Shown here: in pieces, positions 50,201 to 59,912 of the stretch
Layout: each line of letters opens with the position of its first letter
How positions within the stretch are numbered: position 1 is the stretch's first letter
NCBI GenBank assembly: GCA_022605955.1
Contig: JAKCOZ010000006.1
Location: 434,001 to 498,000 of the forward strand
DNA: 64,000 nucleotides
From: Rallus limicola
Lineage: Eukaryota; Chordata; Aves; Gruiformes; Rallidae
Direction: 5' to 3'
The notes under the pieces: model-generated
The model's database searches: none
What the model saw: only the letters and a program-made list of their open reading frames with translations
Told to the model about the DNA's origin: nothing
Made by a program: the position numbers and the translations under genes

Positions 50201-51777
50201 GCTGCTCTGCAGATACACGGACAAGCTCCCACGGCCATTGTGTGAGTCAAAGCTGCTTCAAACGCACACCCATACGCTTCTAGGACTGGTAAAAGGGGGG
50301 TCGCAGCCAACATAAGCTTCCAACTTCACTTGCCCAGAATCTGCAGGGGGTGCAGGGGGTGGTATGAAGAAAAATCTCCGCAGGAAAACAAACATTTAAG
50401 ATACTTCCATTTTGAGATCAGCAAAGACAACCCAGGTACCACACACTAGAAAACATTTCTGATGGCAGGGAGGAAATTTTTCTTTAACTCCAAAGCAGCT
50501 CAGAATTGCAGGATGATGAAAACAGGAGAGAGCTCCTTGAGACATTTTAGCTGGGGAAAATGAGCTGTGTATCATACAACTTAGTCAGCCTAAAAAGCCC
50601 CCGAAGATGTCCACCTCTAACTCTCCACTTGAAAGTCCCTCCCAAGACAGACATCCTTTCTTTCATGGGGGGAGATGCTCAGCATCTGGCTGCATGATGC
50701 TCAAGAGGCAGGGGTTTGCAGTTGGCATTGCCTGCATTTTGAAGGTAGTCTCTGGCAGTGTGAGCTCAACAATGACCAACTTGCCACCAGTACCTACCAC
50801 CTTTCTCCTCACTATCAGTTACACGCTGACTCTTCCTTTCCCAGAGCAACATGGAGTAGGCATAGGAGAAATCAGTTCAAGCAGCACGAAATTTCTGCAA
50901 GAGCAGGGAGGCGAAGGAGAGAAAAGGGGGACAAGTGTTTAGGGAGGTATCACTGCCCCTTCATCCTCAACTTCGTAAGAATTCAAGGGACACAAATGAA
51001 AAAGGCATCCACCAGAGAAGCATGAGCTTGCCTCTGTCACAGGAGAAAACACACCACTTTGAAGTATCATATTCATCTTAAGGCCTCTTACTGTACAGTG
51101 TTACAAGCCAGCCAAAGCTCTTACAGCTAACTCAAAGGCCACAATCACAGATGCACCGCTGTCAGTCGTCCCTTAGGCACAATGGCAAAAAGATCTGGGC
51201 AAGGCCAAAAGATCTTTCCCTGTGCTCTGCTTTCTCCTTCCCACTTTCATGAGCACTTGCTGCAGGTGATCAAAAGCCTCACGCTTCCGGACAGACCATC
51301 TATCTGAGCTTCTCATGCTGCATGAGAGGAAGGCCAGAATAACGCCACATCCTAGGGCAGCAGGGTCCAGAAATGCAGCTCAGCAACATTTCCCTGCCTT
51401 CATCAGTGCCAAGGAACTGCTAAAGCACATGCAATGTTTGAAGACCCCAAAGACAAAGCACAGCATTAGGCAGCACAGGTGTCTCACAGTGAAACACTGA
51501 TTATTCCGCTGCATCAAGGACAGCCTCCCTTACACCCAGGGCAGCAGAAATATCCTCAAAAACACAGTCTGCCTAAAAGCCAAGACCAGGTTTGTCTCAG
51601 ACACACACAGGGGCTTCAGTTAAAACTTCTGTTAATTCACAAAAAGGTTCAGGCCCTTAAGAAGGTCTATGGAAACCCAGCAGGAAGAAATGACCTGGTG
51701 CCAATGAACTAGTCAGCCTCCGAGATAAGGGAAAGTATCTCCTCAAATCCCATTTGTGCACATACAGTTATCTCTCT

Positions 51778-51782
51778 CTGGA
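51778..51782. repeat. Target-site duplication, left copy (CTGGA)
   Basis: CTGGA directly precedes the left LTR and recurs directly after the right LTR at 58550-58554. The 5-bp duplication marks a genuine integration. Confidence 0.9.
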
Positions 51783-52375
51783 TGTCGTGGTTTCACCCCG
51801 GCTTGGGCCGAGATCCACGCAGCTGCCTGCTCCTTAAAGTAAAAGAGCAGGAGAAAAGGGAAAAAGGGGAGGGGGGAAACAAGGGAAGGGAAAAGGAAGG
51901 GGCAAATAACTCCAAAACCAAGAAACTAAGAGGCCCGTGGGTTGGGATAAGGATAGTTTACTAAGATAACAGAAAAATAAAATATATAAAATGCTAACAG
52001 GACTATAGAGCAAAAGAATATGAAAATATTGATACGATACACAATGCAGTTTCTCACCGAACCACACAACTCAGGCCGTACCACCCAGAGCCGTCCCGGA
52101 ACCCGACCGTCCCCCAAGACCCTCGCGTCCCGGCCGCTCGCGTCCCGGAACCGCCCCTTCTTCCTCCCATCAGCCCCCCTTTATCCTGGGCAGGACGTAA
52201 TTGGCATGGAATATTCTCTTTGGCCCATCTGGGTCACCTGTCCTGGCATTGACTGTCTGACTGCAACTAAAAACATCAGGGTGTTATCAGCACTGTTTTC
52301 ATTTTAACTCCCAAACACAGCATTCCATCCGCTGCTACAAATGAAATTAACTCTATCCTGACTGAAACCAGGACA
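51783..52375 (-). repeat. 3' LTR of the ERV
   Basis: 593 bp with the same ends and apparently the same sequence as the 5' LTR. The pol-side boundary is followed by a purine tract, as expected for a 3' LTR on the minus strand. Confidence 0.95.
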
Positions 52376-52392
52376 TTATCCACCCCTTATTC
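52376..52392 (-). promoter_or_regulatory. Polypurine tract before the 3' LTR
   Basis: The minus strand has AATAAGGGGTGGATAA immediately upstream of the LTR TG end. Position and purine richness fit the plus-strand primer of an LTR element. Confidence 0.7.
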
Positions 52393-52852
52393 CATACCAT
52401 TTACGTCATGACCAGATCCAACCATTTCTTTTGGGTACAACCAATGTTTCAGACACACATATCTGTATTATTCCCTTGTCTATGGACCATTCTTCTGAGT
52501 TTTGTTGAGTAAATGATTTAGTCCATGACTTTCAGGCTTCATTCGTTGTAACAGTCTCTCATGGTGTCAGTATGCACCATTGGATCGTTGCATACTGCAT
52601 CTCGGGCTCTCGACCAATGCATCTGACATGGTCCATGGTCATGGTCTGTGAATCAAAAGTGTTCATTTTCAAAGGGGAAGAGGAAAAAGTTCTTGTGATG
52701 GTAGGTCTTGATCCCATCATCGTGGCAGTCTTCCTTCATTGACGTGTATGTTTCCGGCTGTAACTCCATTGGTACAACACACAACAACAATTATATATAC
52801 AGAAATTAAAGTAATAATGTATATACTGTAATGGGTTATTTAGCACTTATTA
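52376..52852 (-). other. ERV pol-to-LTR spacer without env
   Basis: About 480 bases with no open frame of note and no env motif, ending in the purine tract. Confidence 0.7.
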
Positions 52853-55800
52853 CTAATTACATTGGCTATTCTCACCTAAAATCAAATCCCTTTGAGGTAC
52901 ACATCGAGTTTCTCCATCCTTCTGCATTACCCACCAAGTAGAACCAGGTCCTTGAGCAAAAACAATTCCCGACATAGGTTTACCTTTACCTGAAGCAGGG
53001 ATGACCCAAACTGTCTTCCCTAATATACTTTTCATGTGCACCACTGGGACTCTGTCTCCTTCTACAGTACATGGAAATTTTGACTGGGCAGGGCCAGCCC
53101 GATTGGTAGAACCCCTAGAGTTAACTAACCACGTGGCTTTGGCCAAATGTGTATCCCAGTGTTTGAATGTTCCACCACCCATTGCTTTCAGGGTGGTCTT
53201 TAAGAGTCCATTATATCGTTCAATTTTCCCAGAGGCTGGTGCATGATAAGGAATGTGGTACACCCATTCAATGCCATGCTCTTTGGCCCAGGTGTCTATG
53301 AGAGCATTTCGGAAATGAGTCCCGTTGTCTGACTCGATTCTTTCTGGGGTACCGTGTCGCCATAGGACTTGCCTTTCAAGGCCCAGGATTGTATTCCGGG
53401 CAGTAGCATGGGGTACCGGATATGTTTCTAGCCAGCCAGTGGTAGCCTCCACCATTGTAAGCACATAGCGTTTGCCATGGCGGGTTTGTGGGAGGGTGAT
53501 GTAATCAATCTGCCAGGCCTCCCCATATTTATATTTCATCCACCGTCCCCCATACCAAAGCGGCTTCAACCGCTTCGCCTGCTTAATTGCGGCACACGTC
53601 TCACATTCATGGATAACTTGTGCAATAGCATCCATGGTTAAGTCCACCCCTCGATCTCGAGCCCATCTATATGTTGCATCTCTCCCTTGATGACCTGAGG
53701 AATCATGAGCCCATCGAGCTATGAATAATTCACCTTTATGTTGCCAGTCTAGATCTACCTGAGCCACTTCAATCCTAGCAGCCTTATCTACCTGATGGTT
53801 GTTTTGATGTTCCTCCATGGCTCGACTCTTAGGTACATGGGCATCAACATGACGTACCTTTACAACAAGCCTCTCTAATCGGGTAGCAATGTCTTGCCAT
53901 AAGTCAGCAGCCCATATGGGTTTGCCTCTACGCTGCCAGTTGTTCTTTTTCCACTGTTGCAACCAACCCCACAGGGCATTAGCTACCATCCATGAGTCAG
54001 TATAAAGATAGAGCATTGGCCACTTTTCTCTCTCAGCAATGTCCAAGGCCAACTGGATGGCCTTCACCTCAGCAAATTGGCTTGATTCACCTTTTCCTTC
54101 AGTGGCTTCTGCTACTTGTCTGGTAGGACTCCATACAGCAGCTTTCCATCTTCGCTGCCTTCCCACAAGGCGACAGGAGCCATCGGTGAACAGGGCATAT
54201 CGCTTCTCATTCTCTGGCAGTTTGTTGTAAGGTGGGGCTTCTTCAGCACGTGTCACCTCCTCGTCCTCTGGTGACATCCCAAAATCTTTGCCTTCTGGCC
54301 AGTCTGTGATCACTTCCACGATTCCTGGGCGATTAGGGTTTCCTATTCGAGCCCGCTGAGTAATTAGTGCAACCCACTTGCTCCACGTAGCATCAGTGGC
54401 ATGGTGTGTAGAAGGGACCTTCCCTTTGAACATCCAGCCCAGCACCGGCAGTCGGGGTGCCAGGAGGAGTTGAGCTTCAGTTCCAATCACTTCTGAAGCG
54501 GCTCGAACCCCTTCATAGGCGGCCAGTATTTCCTTTTCTGTTGGAGTATAATTGGCCTCAGATCCTTTGTAGGCCCGACTCCAAAACCCCAGTGGTCGAC
54601 CTCTAGTCTCCCCTTGTGCTTTCTGCCAGAGACTCCAGGTAGGGCCATTCTCCCCGGCTGCAGTGTAAAGCACATTTTTAACATCTGTCCCTGTCCGGAC
54701 AGGCCCAAGGGCTACTGCATGGACTATCTCGCGTTTGATCTGTTCAAAGGCTTGCTGCTGCTCAGGGCCCCATTGGAAATCATTCTTCTTCCGAGTTACG
54801 TGGTAGAGTGGGCTCACAATGAGACTGTAGTTTGGGACATGCATTCGCCAAAAACCTATAACACCTAAAAAAGCTTGTGTTTCCTTTTTGTTGCTTGGTG
54901 GAGACATAGCTGCTATTTTATTGATAATGTCCATTGGGATCTGACGACGCCCATCCTGCCATTTTATTCCTAAAAACTGGATTTCTCGGGTAGGCCCCTT
55001 GACTTTACTTTGCTTTATAGCAAAACCAGCTTCCAAAAGGATTTGAATTATCCTTTTTCCTTTCTCAAATACTTCCTCTGCTGTATTGCCCCATACAATG
55101 ATGTCATCAATATACTGCAGGTGCTCTGGGGCTTCACCCTTTTCCAGTGTGGTCTGGATTAGTCCATGGCAAATGGTGGGGCTGTGTTTCCACCCCTGGG
55201 GCAGACGATTCCACGTGTATTGGATGCCCCTCCAAGTGAAAGCAAATTGTGGCCTGCACTCTGGCGCCAGTGGTATTGAGAAGAAAGCATTTGCAATGTC
55301 AATTGTGGCATACCACTTGGCTGCCTTTGACTCCAATTCATACTGCAGTTCCAGCATGTCTGGTACAGCAGCACTCATACCTGGAGTGACTTCGTTTAGG
55401 CCACGATAATCCACTGTCAGCCTCCACTCTCCATCGGACTTCCGCACTGGCCATATGGGACTGTTAAAGGGTGAGCGGGTTCGGCTGATCACCCCTTGAT
55501 TCTCTAGTTGACGAATCAGCTTATGGATGGGGATCAGGGAATCCCTGTTAGTACGGTATTGTCTCCTGTGCACCGTCGTTGTAGCAATTGGCACCTGCTG
55601 TTCTTCAACCTTCAATAACCCCACAACAGAAGGATCATCAGAGAGTCCAGGCAAGGCACGCAATTGCTCAGTGCCTTCTGTCTCCAAAGCAGCTATTCCA
55701 AAAGCCCACCGGTACCCTTTTGGGTCCTTAAAATAACCTCTACGGAGGTAATCTATACCTAAAATGCATGGAGCTTCTGGGCCAGTCACAATTGGGTGTT

Positions 55801-56047
55801 TCTCCCAGTCCTTCCCAGTTAAGCTCACTTCAGCCTCTAACACAGTCAATTGTTGGGATCCACCTGTCACTCCAGAAATGCTGACAGGTTTTGTCCCTAC
55901 ATGATTCGATGGCATTATCGTACACTGGGCACCAGTATCCACCAGAGCCTTGTACTCTTGTGGGTCTGACATGCCAGGCCATCTGATCCACACAGTCCAA
56001 TAAACACGGTTATCCCTCTCCTCCACCTGGCTGGAGGCAGGGCCCCT
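52853..56047 (-). CDS. pol: ERV Pro-Pol: protease, RT, RNase H, integrase
   Basis: This frame continues the Gag frame straight after the UAG. Numbering from the GTG at 56026, an aspartic protease has DTG at 30-32. Reverse transcriptase has LTVDYRGLN (203-211), the first catalytic Asp in TIDIA (243), LPQGWKHSPT (275-284) and YIDD (305-308). RNase H has FTDGS (613-617), Glu653 and TDS (676-678). Integrase has an HHCC zinc site (H774, H779, C808, C811) and a D841-D900-E936 triad with exact D,D-35-E spacing. No motif is broken and no dUTPase insertion is seen. The lack of any AUG near the start, and the shared frame, imply translation as a Gag-Pol fusion by stop-codon readthrough. The sequence suggests an enzymatically complete product; activity is not shown. 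Confidence 0.93.
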   Translation of the reverse strand, partial: RGPASSQVEERDNRVYWTVWIRWPGMSDPQEYKALVDTGAQCTIMPSNHVGTKPVSISGVTGGSQQLTVLEAEVSLTGKDWEKHPIVTGPEAPCILGIDYLRRGYFKDPKGYRWAFGIAALETEGTEQLRALPGLSDDPSVVGLLKVEEQQVPIATTTVHRRQYRTNRDSLIPIHKLIRQLENQGVISRTRSPFNSPIWPVRKSDGEWRLTVDYRGLNEVTPGMSAAVPDMLELQYELESKAAKWYATIDIANAFFSIPLAPECRPQFAFTWRGIQYTWNRLPQGWKHSPTICHGLIQTTLEKGEAPEHLQYIDDIIVWGNTAEEVFEKGKRIIQILLEAGFAIKQSKVKGPTREIQFLGIKWQDGRRQIPMDIINKIAAMSPPSNKKETQAFLGVIGFWRMHVPNYSLIVSPLYHVTRKKNDFQWGPEQQQAFEQIKREIVHAVALGPVRTGTDVKNVLYTAAGENGPTWSLWQKAQGETRGRPLGFWSRAYKGSEANYTPTEKEILAAYEGVRAASEVIGTEAQLLLAPRLPVLGWMFKGKVPSTHHATDATWSKWVALITQRARIGNPNRPGIVEVITDWPEGKDFGMSPEDEEVTRAEEAPPYNKLPENEKRYALFTDGSCRLVGRQRRWKAAVWSPTRQVAEATEGKGESSQFAEVKAIQLALDIAEREKWPMLYLYTDSWMVANALWGWLQQWKKNNWQRRGKPIWAADLWQDIATRLERLVVKVRHVDAHVPKSRAMEEHQNNHQVDKAARIEVAQVDLDWQHKGELFIARWAHDSSGHQGRDATYRWARDRGVDLTMDAIAQVIHECETCAAIKQAKRLKPLWYGGRWMKYKYGEAWQIDYITLPQTRHGKRYVLTMVEATTGWLETYPVPHATARNTILGLERQVLWRHGTPERIESDNGTHFRNALIDTWAKEHGIEWVYHIPYHAPASGKIERYNGLLKTTLKAMGGGTFKHWDTHLAKATWLVNSRGSTNRAGPAQSKFPCTVEGDRVPVVHMKSILGKTVWVIPASGKGKPMSGIVFAQGPGSTWWVMQKDGETRCVPQRDLILGENSQCN

Positions 56048-56050
56048 CTA
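56048..56050 (-). promoter_or_regulatory. Candidate readthrough UAG at the gag-pol border
   Basis: Codons read CAG CAA CAA TAG AGG GGC CCT. The reading frame is open for hundreds of codons on both sides, so a single suppressed amber codon would give Gag-Pol, as in gammaretroviruses. I could not fold the downstream RNA for a pseudoknot. Confidence 0.65.
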
Positions 56051-57859
56051 TTGTTGCTGATCGTATTGGCTGCTCACTGGTGCAGCCTTCTTCCTGACAA
56101 CATTGCGTTGTGCGATTCTTTTACCTCGAAGCTCATCTACTCGTGCCTGGAGGGCTGAGGTGGGCTGCATATGCCACTTCCTCATGTCCTCACCATGGTC
56201 ACGCAGGTAAGACCACAGCTGCCCTCGCACCGTGTCTCGTGGTGTGTACCTTCTGTATCCTCCCTTCTGGGATGATGGACGCTTTCTCCTAGTAGCTGCA
56301 ACATTGCCCCAATGTTGGTCAAATCGTTTGACCAGTTTCTCTACCGCTGCGATCATAGAGTGGGAAACATTGTCCTCATATTTCCGGAGTCGCCAGGACA
56401 CTTGTTCTACAGTTGGTGGATATGCATCCTCCCAGTCTATTGATGCTAGTGAATTGGTGTGCCCTGCTGGTGCACTTCGTACAACCTTACGCCACATATC
56501 TGGGGTGCATATAACTTCATCAGGATCAGAGGGATTCTGTGTATTGTCCAGATCATAATAAATGATCTCCCGTACAGCTAATTCTCTCAGGTACTGGATA
56601 ACTGCCTCTATGCTGTTACACTTGGGTGAGTGACATGTAATATATTCCTTTATGGGATACCTTTCCTCCACACTTGACAGTAGTCGCCTCCAGAGGCTGA
56701 GGATTTCTGGCTTTTTCCCAATTTCCTTATCAATGCCTCCTTCTCTAGCTAGGGATCCCAACTGCTTGGCCTCCCTGCCATCTAATTCCAGACTACTGGC
56801 CCCTAGATCCCAGCATCGGAGCAACCAGGTGATGATGTGCTCACCTGGGCGGCGGCTGAAATCTTTTCGAACCTCACGCAGCTCACTCAGGGTCAGGGAT
56901 CGTGTGACAATCTCTGGCCCTGCTCCATCCTGAGATGCCTGAGATGGCCCTGCTCCATCCTGACATGCTCCAGATGGCCCTGCTTCATCATCATCATCCT
57001 TCACTACACGAACTGATTTCTTTGTGTGTTTCCTCTTTTGTACGGGAGCAACAGACACTGGCGGGGGTTGGTTTTTTGTTTTATCAGCAGTATCTGCTGT
57101 AGGGGTGGCAGTAGCTGCAGCATTGGTTGGACTAGTGGCAGTAGCCACAGTGCTAGTCACAGAAGTTACAGTGGCAGCAGTGCCAGTCATAGGGGTTGCA
57201 GCAGCTGCAGTCTTTGCTGGTTTGTTTTCATTCCTTTCCCTCTGACAGTGCTGACAGTACTGCCTGTTATCAAGCAGTGTTTTGTAAATAGTGGCCAGGG
57301 CCCAGCACAGTGCAGTAAGGTGTGCTTCTCTGGTAAACTTACAGCAATTCCTTTTCAGATATGCAGTAACTTTACCAGGGTCCTGTAACTGCTCAGGAGT
57401 GAAACTCCAAGCCATTGGGAGTGAGAAAGTACCTAGGTACCTGCCCATGCTCTGCCACATGCCCTGCCACTCATGTTTATCTGGCCTCGCAGAAAACTCT
57501 TGAGTGGTATTCATAAACCTCTGCTTAATATTTGACAACAACTGAACCATCTGCACCAAAGCTAAAAACAACAAAATGCTAGTTTGAATATCCCAGGGAT
57601 ATTGGAAGTTTTTAAAAACTGCTAGCAGAGTTGTTGTATTTAGCCCAAAGGAAAAGAAAGCAGTACTCCCACCATACCAGCTGCCGTTTTTAAACCCTCC
57701 CTGTCCAAGGAATGGACAGGGCAGCAAGATCTCATATAAGTACCAGAAAAAGTTCACGATCCTCGATATTCCTGTATCATAGACTGTTATCATAAAATAC
57801 AAGAACAAGAGACATAGGAATAAATAACACAGCATCATGATCGGAGACTGCTTAAACAA
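56048..57859 (-). CDS. gag: ERV Gag polyprotein, 603 codons, ends in UAG
   Basis: First large frame of the ERV, starting about 97 bases after the 5' LTR. Residues 7-28, about 33-49 and 92-108 are strongly hydrophobic, unusual for Gag, which normally begins with a myristoylated or basic matrix domain. Residues 216-258 are Thr/Ala-rich. Residues 277-293 are basic then acidic (KKSVRVVKDDDDE), followed by two AGPSxAxQDG repeats. Residues 320-510 are the likely capsid region, helical in character with an EHIITWLLRCWD motif. The C-terminus is basic but has no CCHC zinc knuckle. The capsid-like part reminds me of avian ENS-1/ERNI-type retroelement proteins, from memory and unverified. The frame ends in TAG at 56050-56048, in phase with pol. 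Confidence 0.85.
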   Translation of the reverse strand: MFKQSPIMMLCYLFLCLLFLYFMITVYDTGISRIVNFFWYLYEILLPCPFLGQGGFKNGSWYGGSTAFFSFGLNTTTLLAVFKNFQYPWDIQTSILLFLALVQMVQLLSNIKQRFMNTTQEFSARPDKHEWQGMWQSMGRYLGTFSLPMAWSFTPEQLQDPGKVTAYLKRNCCKFTREAHLTALCWALATIYKTLLDNRQYCQHCQRERNENKPAKTAAAATPMTGTAATVTSVTSTVATATSPTNAAATATPTADTADKTKNQPPPVSVAPVQKRKHTKKSVRVVKDDDDEAGPSGACQDGAGPSQASQDGAGPEIVTRSLTLSELREVRKDFSRRPGEHIITWLLRCWDLGASSLELDGREAKQLGSLAREGGIDKEIGKKPEILSLWRRLLSSVEERYPIKEYITCHSPKCNSIEAVIQYLRELAVREIIYYDLDNTQNPSDPDEVICTPDMWRKVVRSAPAGHTNSLASIDWEDAYPPTVEQVSWRLRKYEDNVSHSMIAAVEKLVKRFDQHWGNVAATRRKRPSSQKGGYRRYTPRDTVRGQLWSYLRDHGEDMRKWHMQPTSALQARVDELRGKRIAQRNVVRKKAAPVSSQYDQQQ

Positions 57860-57931
57860 CAGTACTTATCACAACTTTGTCTTAATTGCAATCGCGTCAG
57901 GGTCAGATCTACCGTTATCCCAACCTTTCGG

Positions 57932-57949
57932 GCCCCACGTTGGGCGCCA
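57932..57949 (-). promoter_or_regulatory. Primer-binding site, tRNA-Lys type
   Basis: The minus strand reads TGGCGCCCAACGTGGGGC, the complement of the 3' end of tRNA-Lys1,2. It starts 7 bases after the 5' LTR end, a longer spacer than the usual 0-3. Confidence 0.85.
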
Positions 57950-57956
57950 AAAAGAC

Positions 57957-58549
57957 TGTCGTGGTTTCACCCCGGCTTGGGCCGAGATCCACGCAGCTGC
58001 CTGCTCCTTAAAGTAAAAGAGCAGGAGAAAAGGGAAAAAGGGGAGGGGGGAAACAAGGGAAGGGAAAAGGAAGGGGCAAATAACTCCAAAACCAAGAAAC
58101 TAAGAGGCCCGTGGGTTGGGATAAGGATAGTTTACTAAGATAACAGAAAAATAAAATATATAAAATGCTAACAGGACTATAGAGCAAAAGAATATGAAAA
58201 TATTGATACGATACACAATGCAGTTTCTCACCGAACCACACAACTCAGGCCGTACCACCCAGAGCCGTCCCGGAACCCGACCGTCCCCCAAGACCCTCGC
58301 GTCCCGGCCGCTCGCGTCCCGGAACCGCCCCTTCTTCCTCCCATCAGCCCCCCTTTATCCTGGGCAGGACGTAATTGGCATGGAATATTCTCTTTGGCCC
58401 ATCTGGGTCACCTGTCCTGGCATTGACTGTCTGACTGCAACTAAAAACATCAGGGTGTTATCAGCACTGTTTTCATTTTAACTCCCAAACACAGCATTCC
58501 ATCCGCTGCTACAAATGAAATTAACTCTATCCTGACTGAAACCAGGACA
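57957..58549 (-). repeat. 5' LTR of the ERV
   Basis: 593 bp with TG...CA ends (TGTCCTGG to CCACGACA on the minus strand). By eye it is identical to the LTR at 51783-52375. It has a GC-rich, CpG-containing block (about 58255-58330) and an AT-rich TATATA stretch (58146-58165). I could not fix the U3/R/U5 borders; no canonical AATAAA was seen on the minus strand. Confidence 0.95.
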
Positions 58550-58554
58550 CTGGA
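58550..58554. repeat. Target-site duplication, right copy (CTGGA)
   Basis: Matches 51778-51782 exactly. Confidence 0.9.
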
Positions 58555-59845
58555 TTACAAAATGCAAGAAGACATCCTTGAGGTGGAGACAGGCGAATCA
58601 GCTTCCCTTGAACAGCCACAATGATTTTATCCCACCTTACTATCCTGAGGTGGAAAATGCTTATTAAGATAGATAATTTCTGTCAACTATGCACCTCTAT
58701 GCATCTGCTGGCAGCCTCAAAAAATAAATCTGGATTATGCACCTCCTTTTGAATTCACCAGTTCTAAAGGCATCAATGCCAGTGTCAGCCAATTCACTGC
58801 ACAAGTTTTCATAGACAAGTGAGAAATGGATGAATACCAGATGCTAGTAGGAGCAATTTATGAACTCTCTAGAAGCCATCACTTACAAAAAACTCTGTCA
58901 GTATTTAACTCTCTCTTTTGTTTTCATTTAGAAGTCTAAATTTCATTTAGAATTTATTCCTTGACAGGAAGAGCAACAGATAAAACCTACTAATGGATCA
59001 CTTGACTAAATGCAGCTCTCTACCAAAAAAAACAAAACCAAAAGAGATTAAAGAGCTAAATAAGCAGGATTTCAAAATGATAAAAACTGTAACAATCCTT
59101 CTGACTACACACAACTAAGGATAGCCTGAAGAAAAAAGCCTGCACAGGTGCAGCTGGATGCAAACACAAGCACATACATGCAAATCTTAGGGCAAAATAA
59201 ATGCTAATAGCAACATTACAAAACTCCGGATTTCGTTTCTGCCTCGTGACCCCCACGGACCTTCGCAGGGCTTGCACAGCCAGAATGCCACACAACACGT
59301 GGTGCTGTGAGCTCTGCAGCACCTCTTCAGCAGAGTAACTGTCAATAGCAGATACGTCCATCAGTGCTCCAGCATCAGCCCAACTCAATTAGGCAGACTT
59401 ACAACTCAGGGAAACTCAATTCCACCACAACTACGACTAGTACTTGTGCTTCCCTCTTCCTCACTTGTCCTTGGCCAGATGATAGAAGTTCTTATTCACA
59501 CAACCAACACACAACAGGGACCCAGCACCCAAATAGGTAAGAATTTTTAGCAGCCTTTCTGGTGGCATACTGGAAAACAAGAGAAACACTATTAGACTTG
59601 GCTGTAAACTCCAGAAATGACAATGGGAAAGAATTTTAATTCAAAGCAGAGCAAAACAAAAGATGTGGGAACTACCAGCTTCTAAATACACAAATCAAAA
59701 CTCACCTGAAGAGTTCATGGAAAACTTTGGGCTCGGATTTGTCTCAAATACTTGCTTACAACTATTCAACACAACCTAGTCAAGCACCACAGCACAATTA
59801 TGTGCAACATTATAGGCGTGCATTTTGTTAAACTTTATTAACTCC

Positions 59846-59912
59846 AGAATCACAGAATAGAATCACAGAAAGCACTAGGCTATAAGGGACCTTTAAAGCT
59901 GAGAGGAAGGTT
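59846..59912 (-). mobile_element. Short CR1 3' tail fragment (copy C)
   Basis: Paralogous to 4534-4600. Confidence 0.6.

Larger units (their letters stand above)
51783..58549 (-). mobile_element. Near-intact LTR retrovirus (ERV), gag-pro-pol, no env
   Basis: A provirus of 6767 bp in minus orientation inside intron 3 of FBXO15 copy C. It has 593-bp LTRs at each end, a primer-binding site, gag (57859-56048), pro-pol (56047-52853), a purine tract and a 5-bp target duplication. The 478 bases between pol and the 3' LTR (52376-52852) contain no env frame. Catalytic motifs are all present and there is no frameshift. It is unlike the surrounding degenerate DNA, which points to a recent insertion. 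Class is uncertain: the Lys primer site is usual in betaretrovirus-like elements, the in-frame amber codon in gammaretroviruses, and the 5-bp duplication fits neither group uniquely. Confidence 0.93.

Noticed and set aside
52020..52307. 95-codon plus-strand frame in the LTR, identical in both LTRs
   Set aside because: Antisense to the element and explained by LTR identity; no coding evidence.
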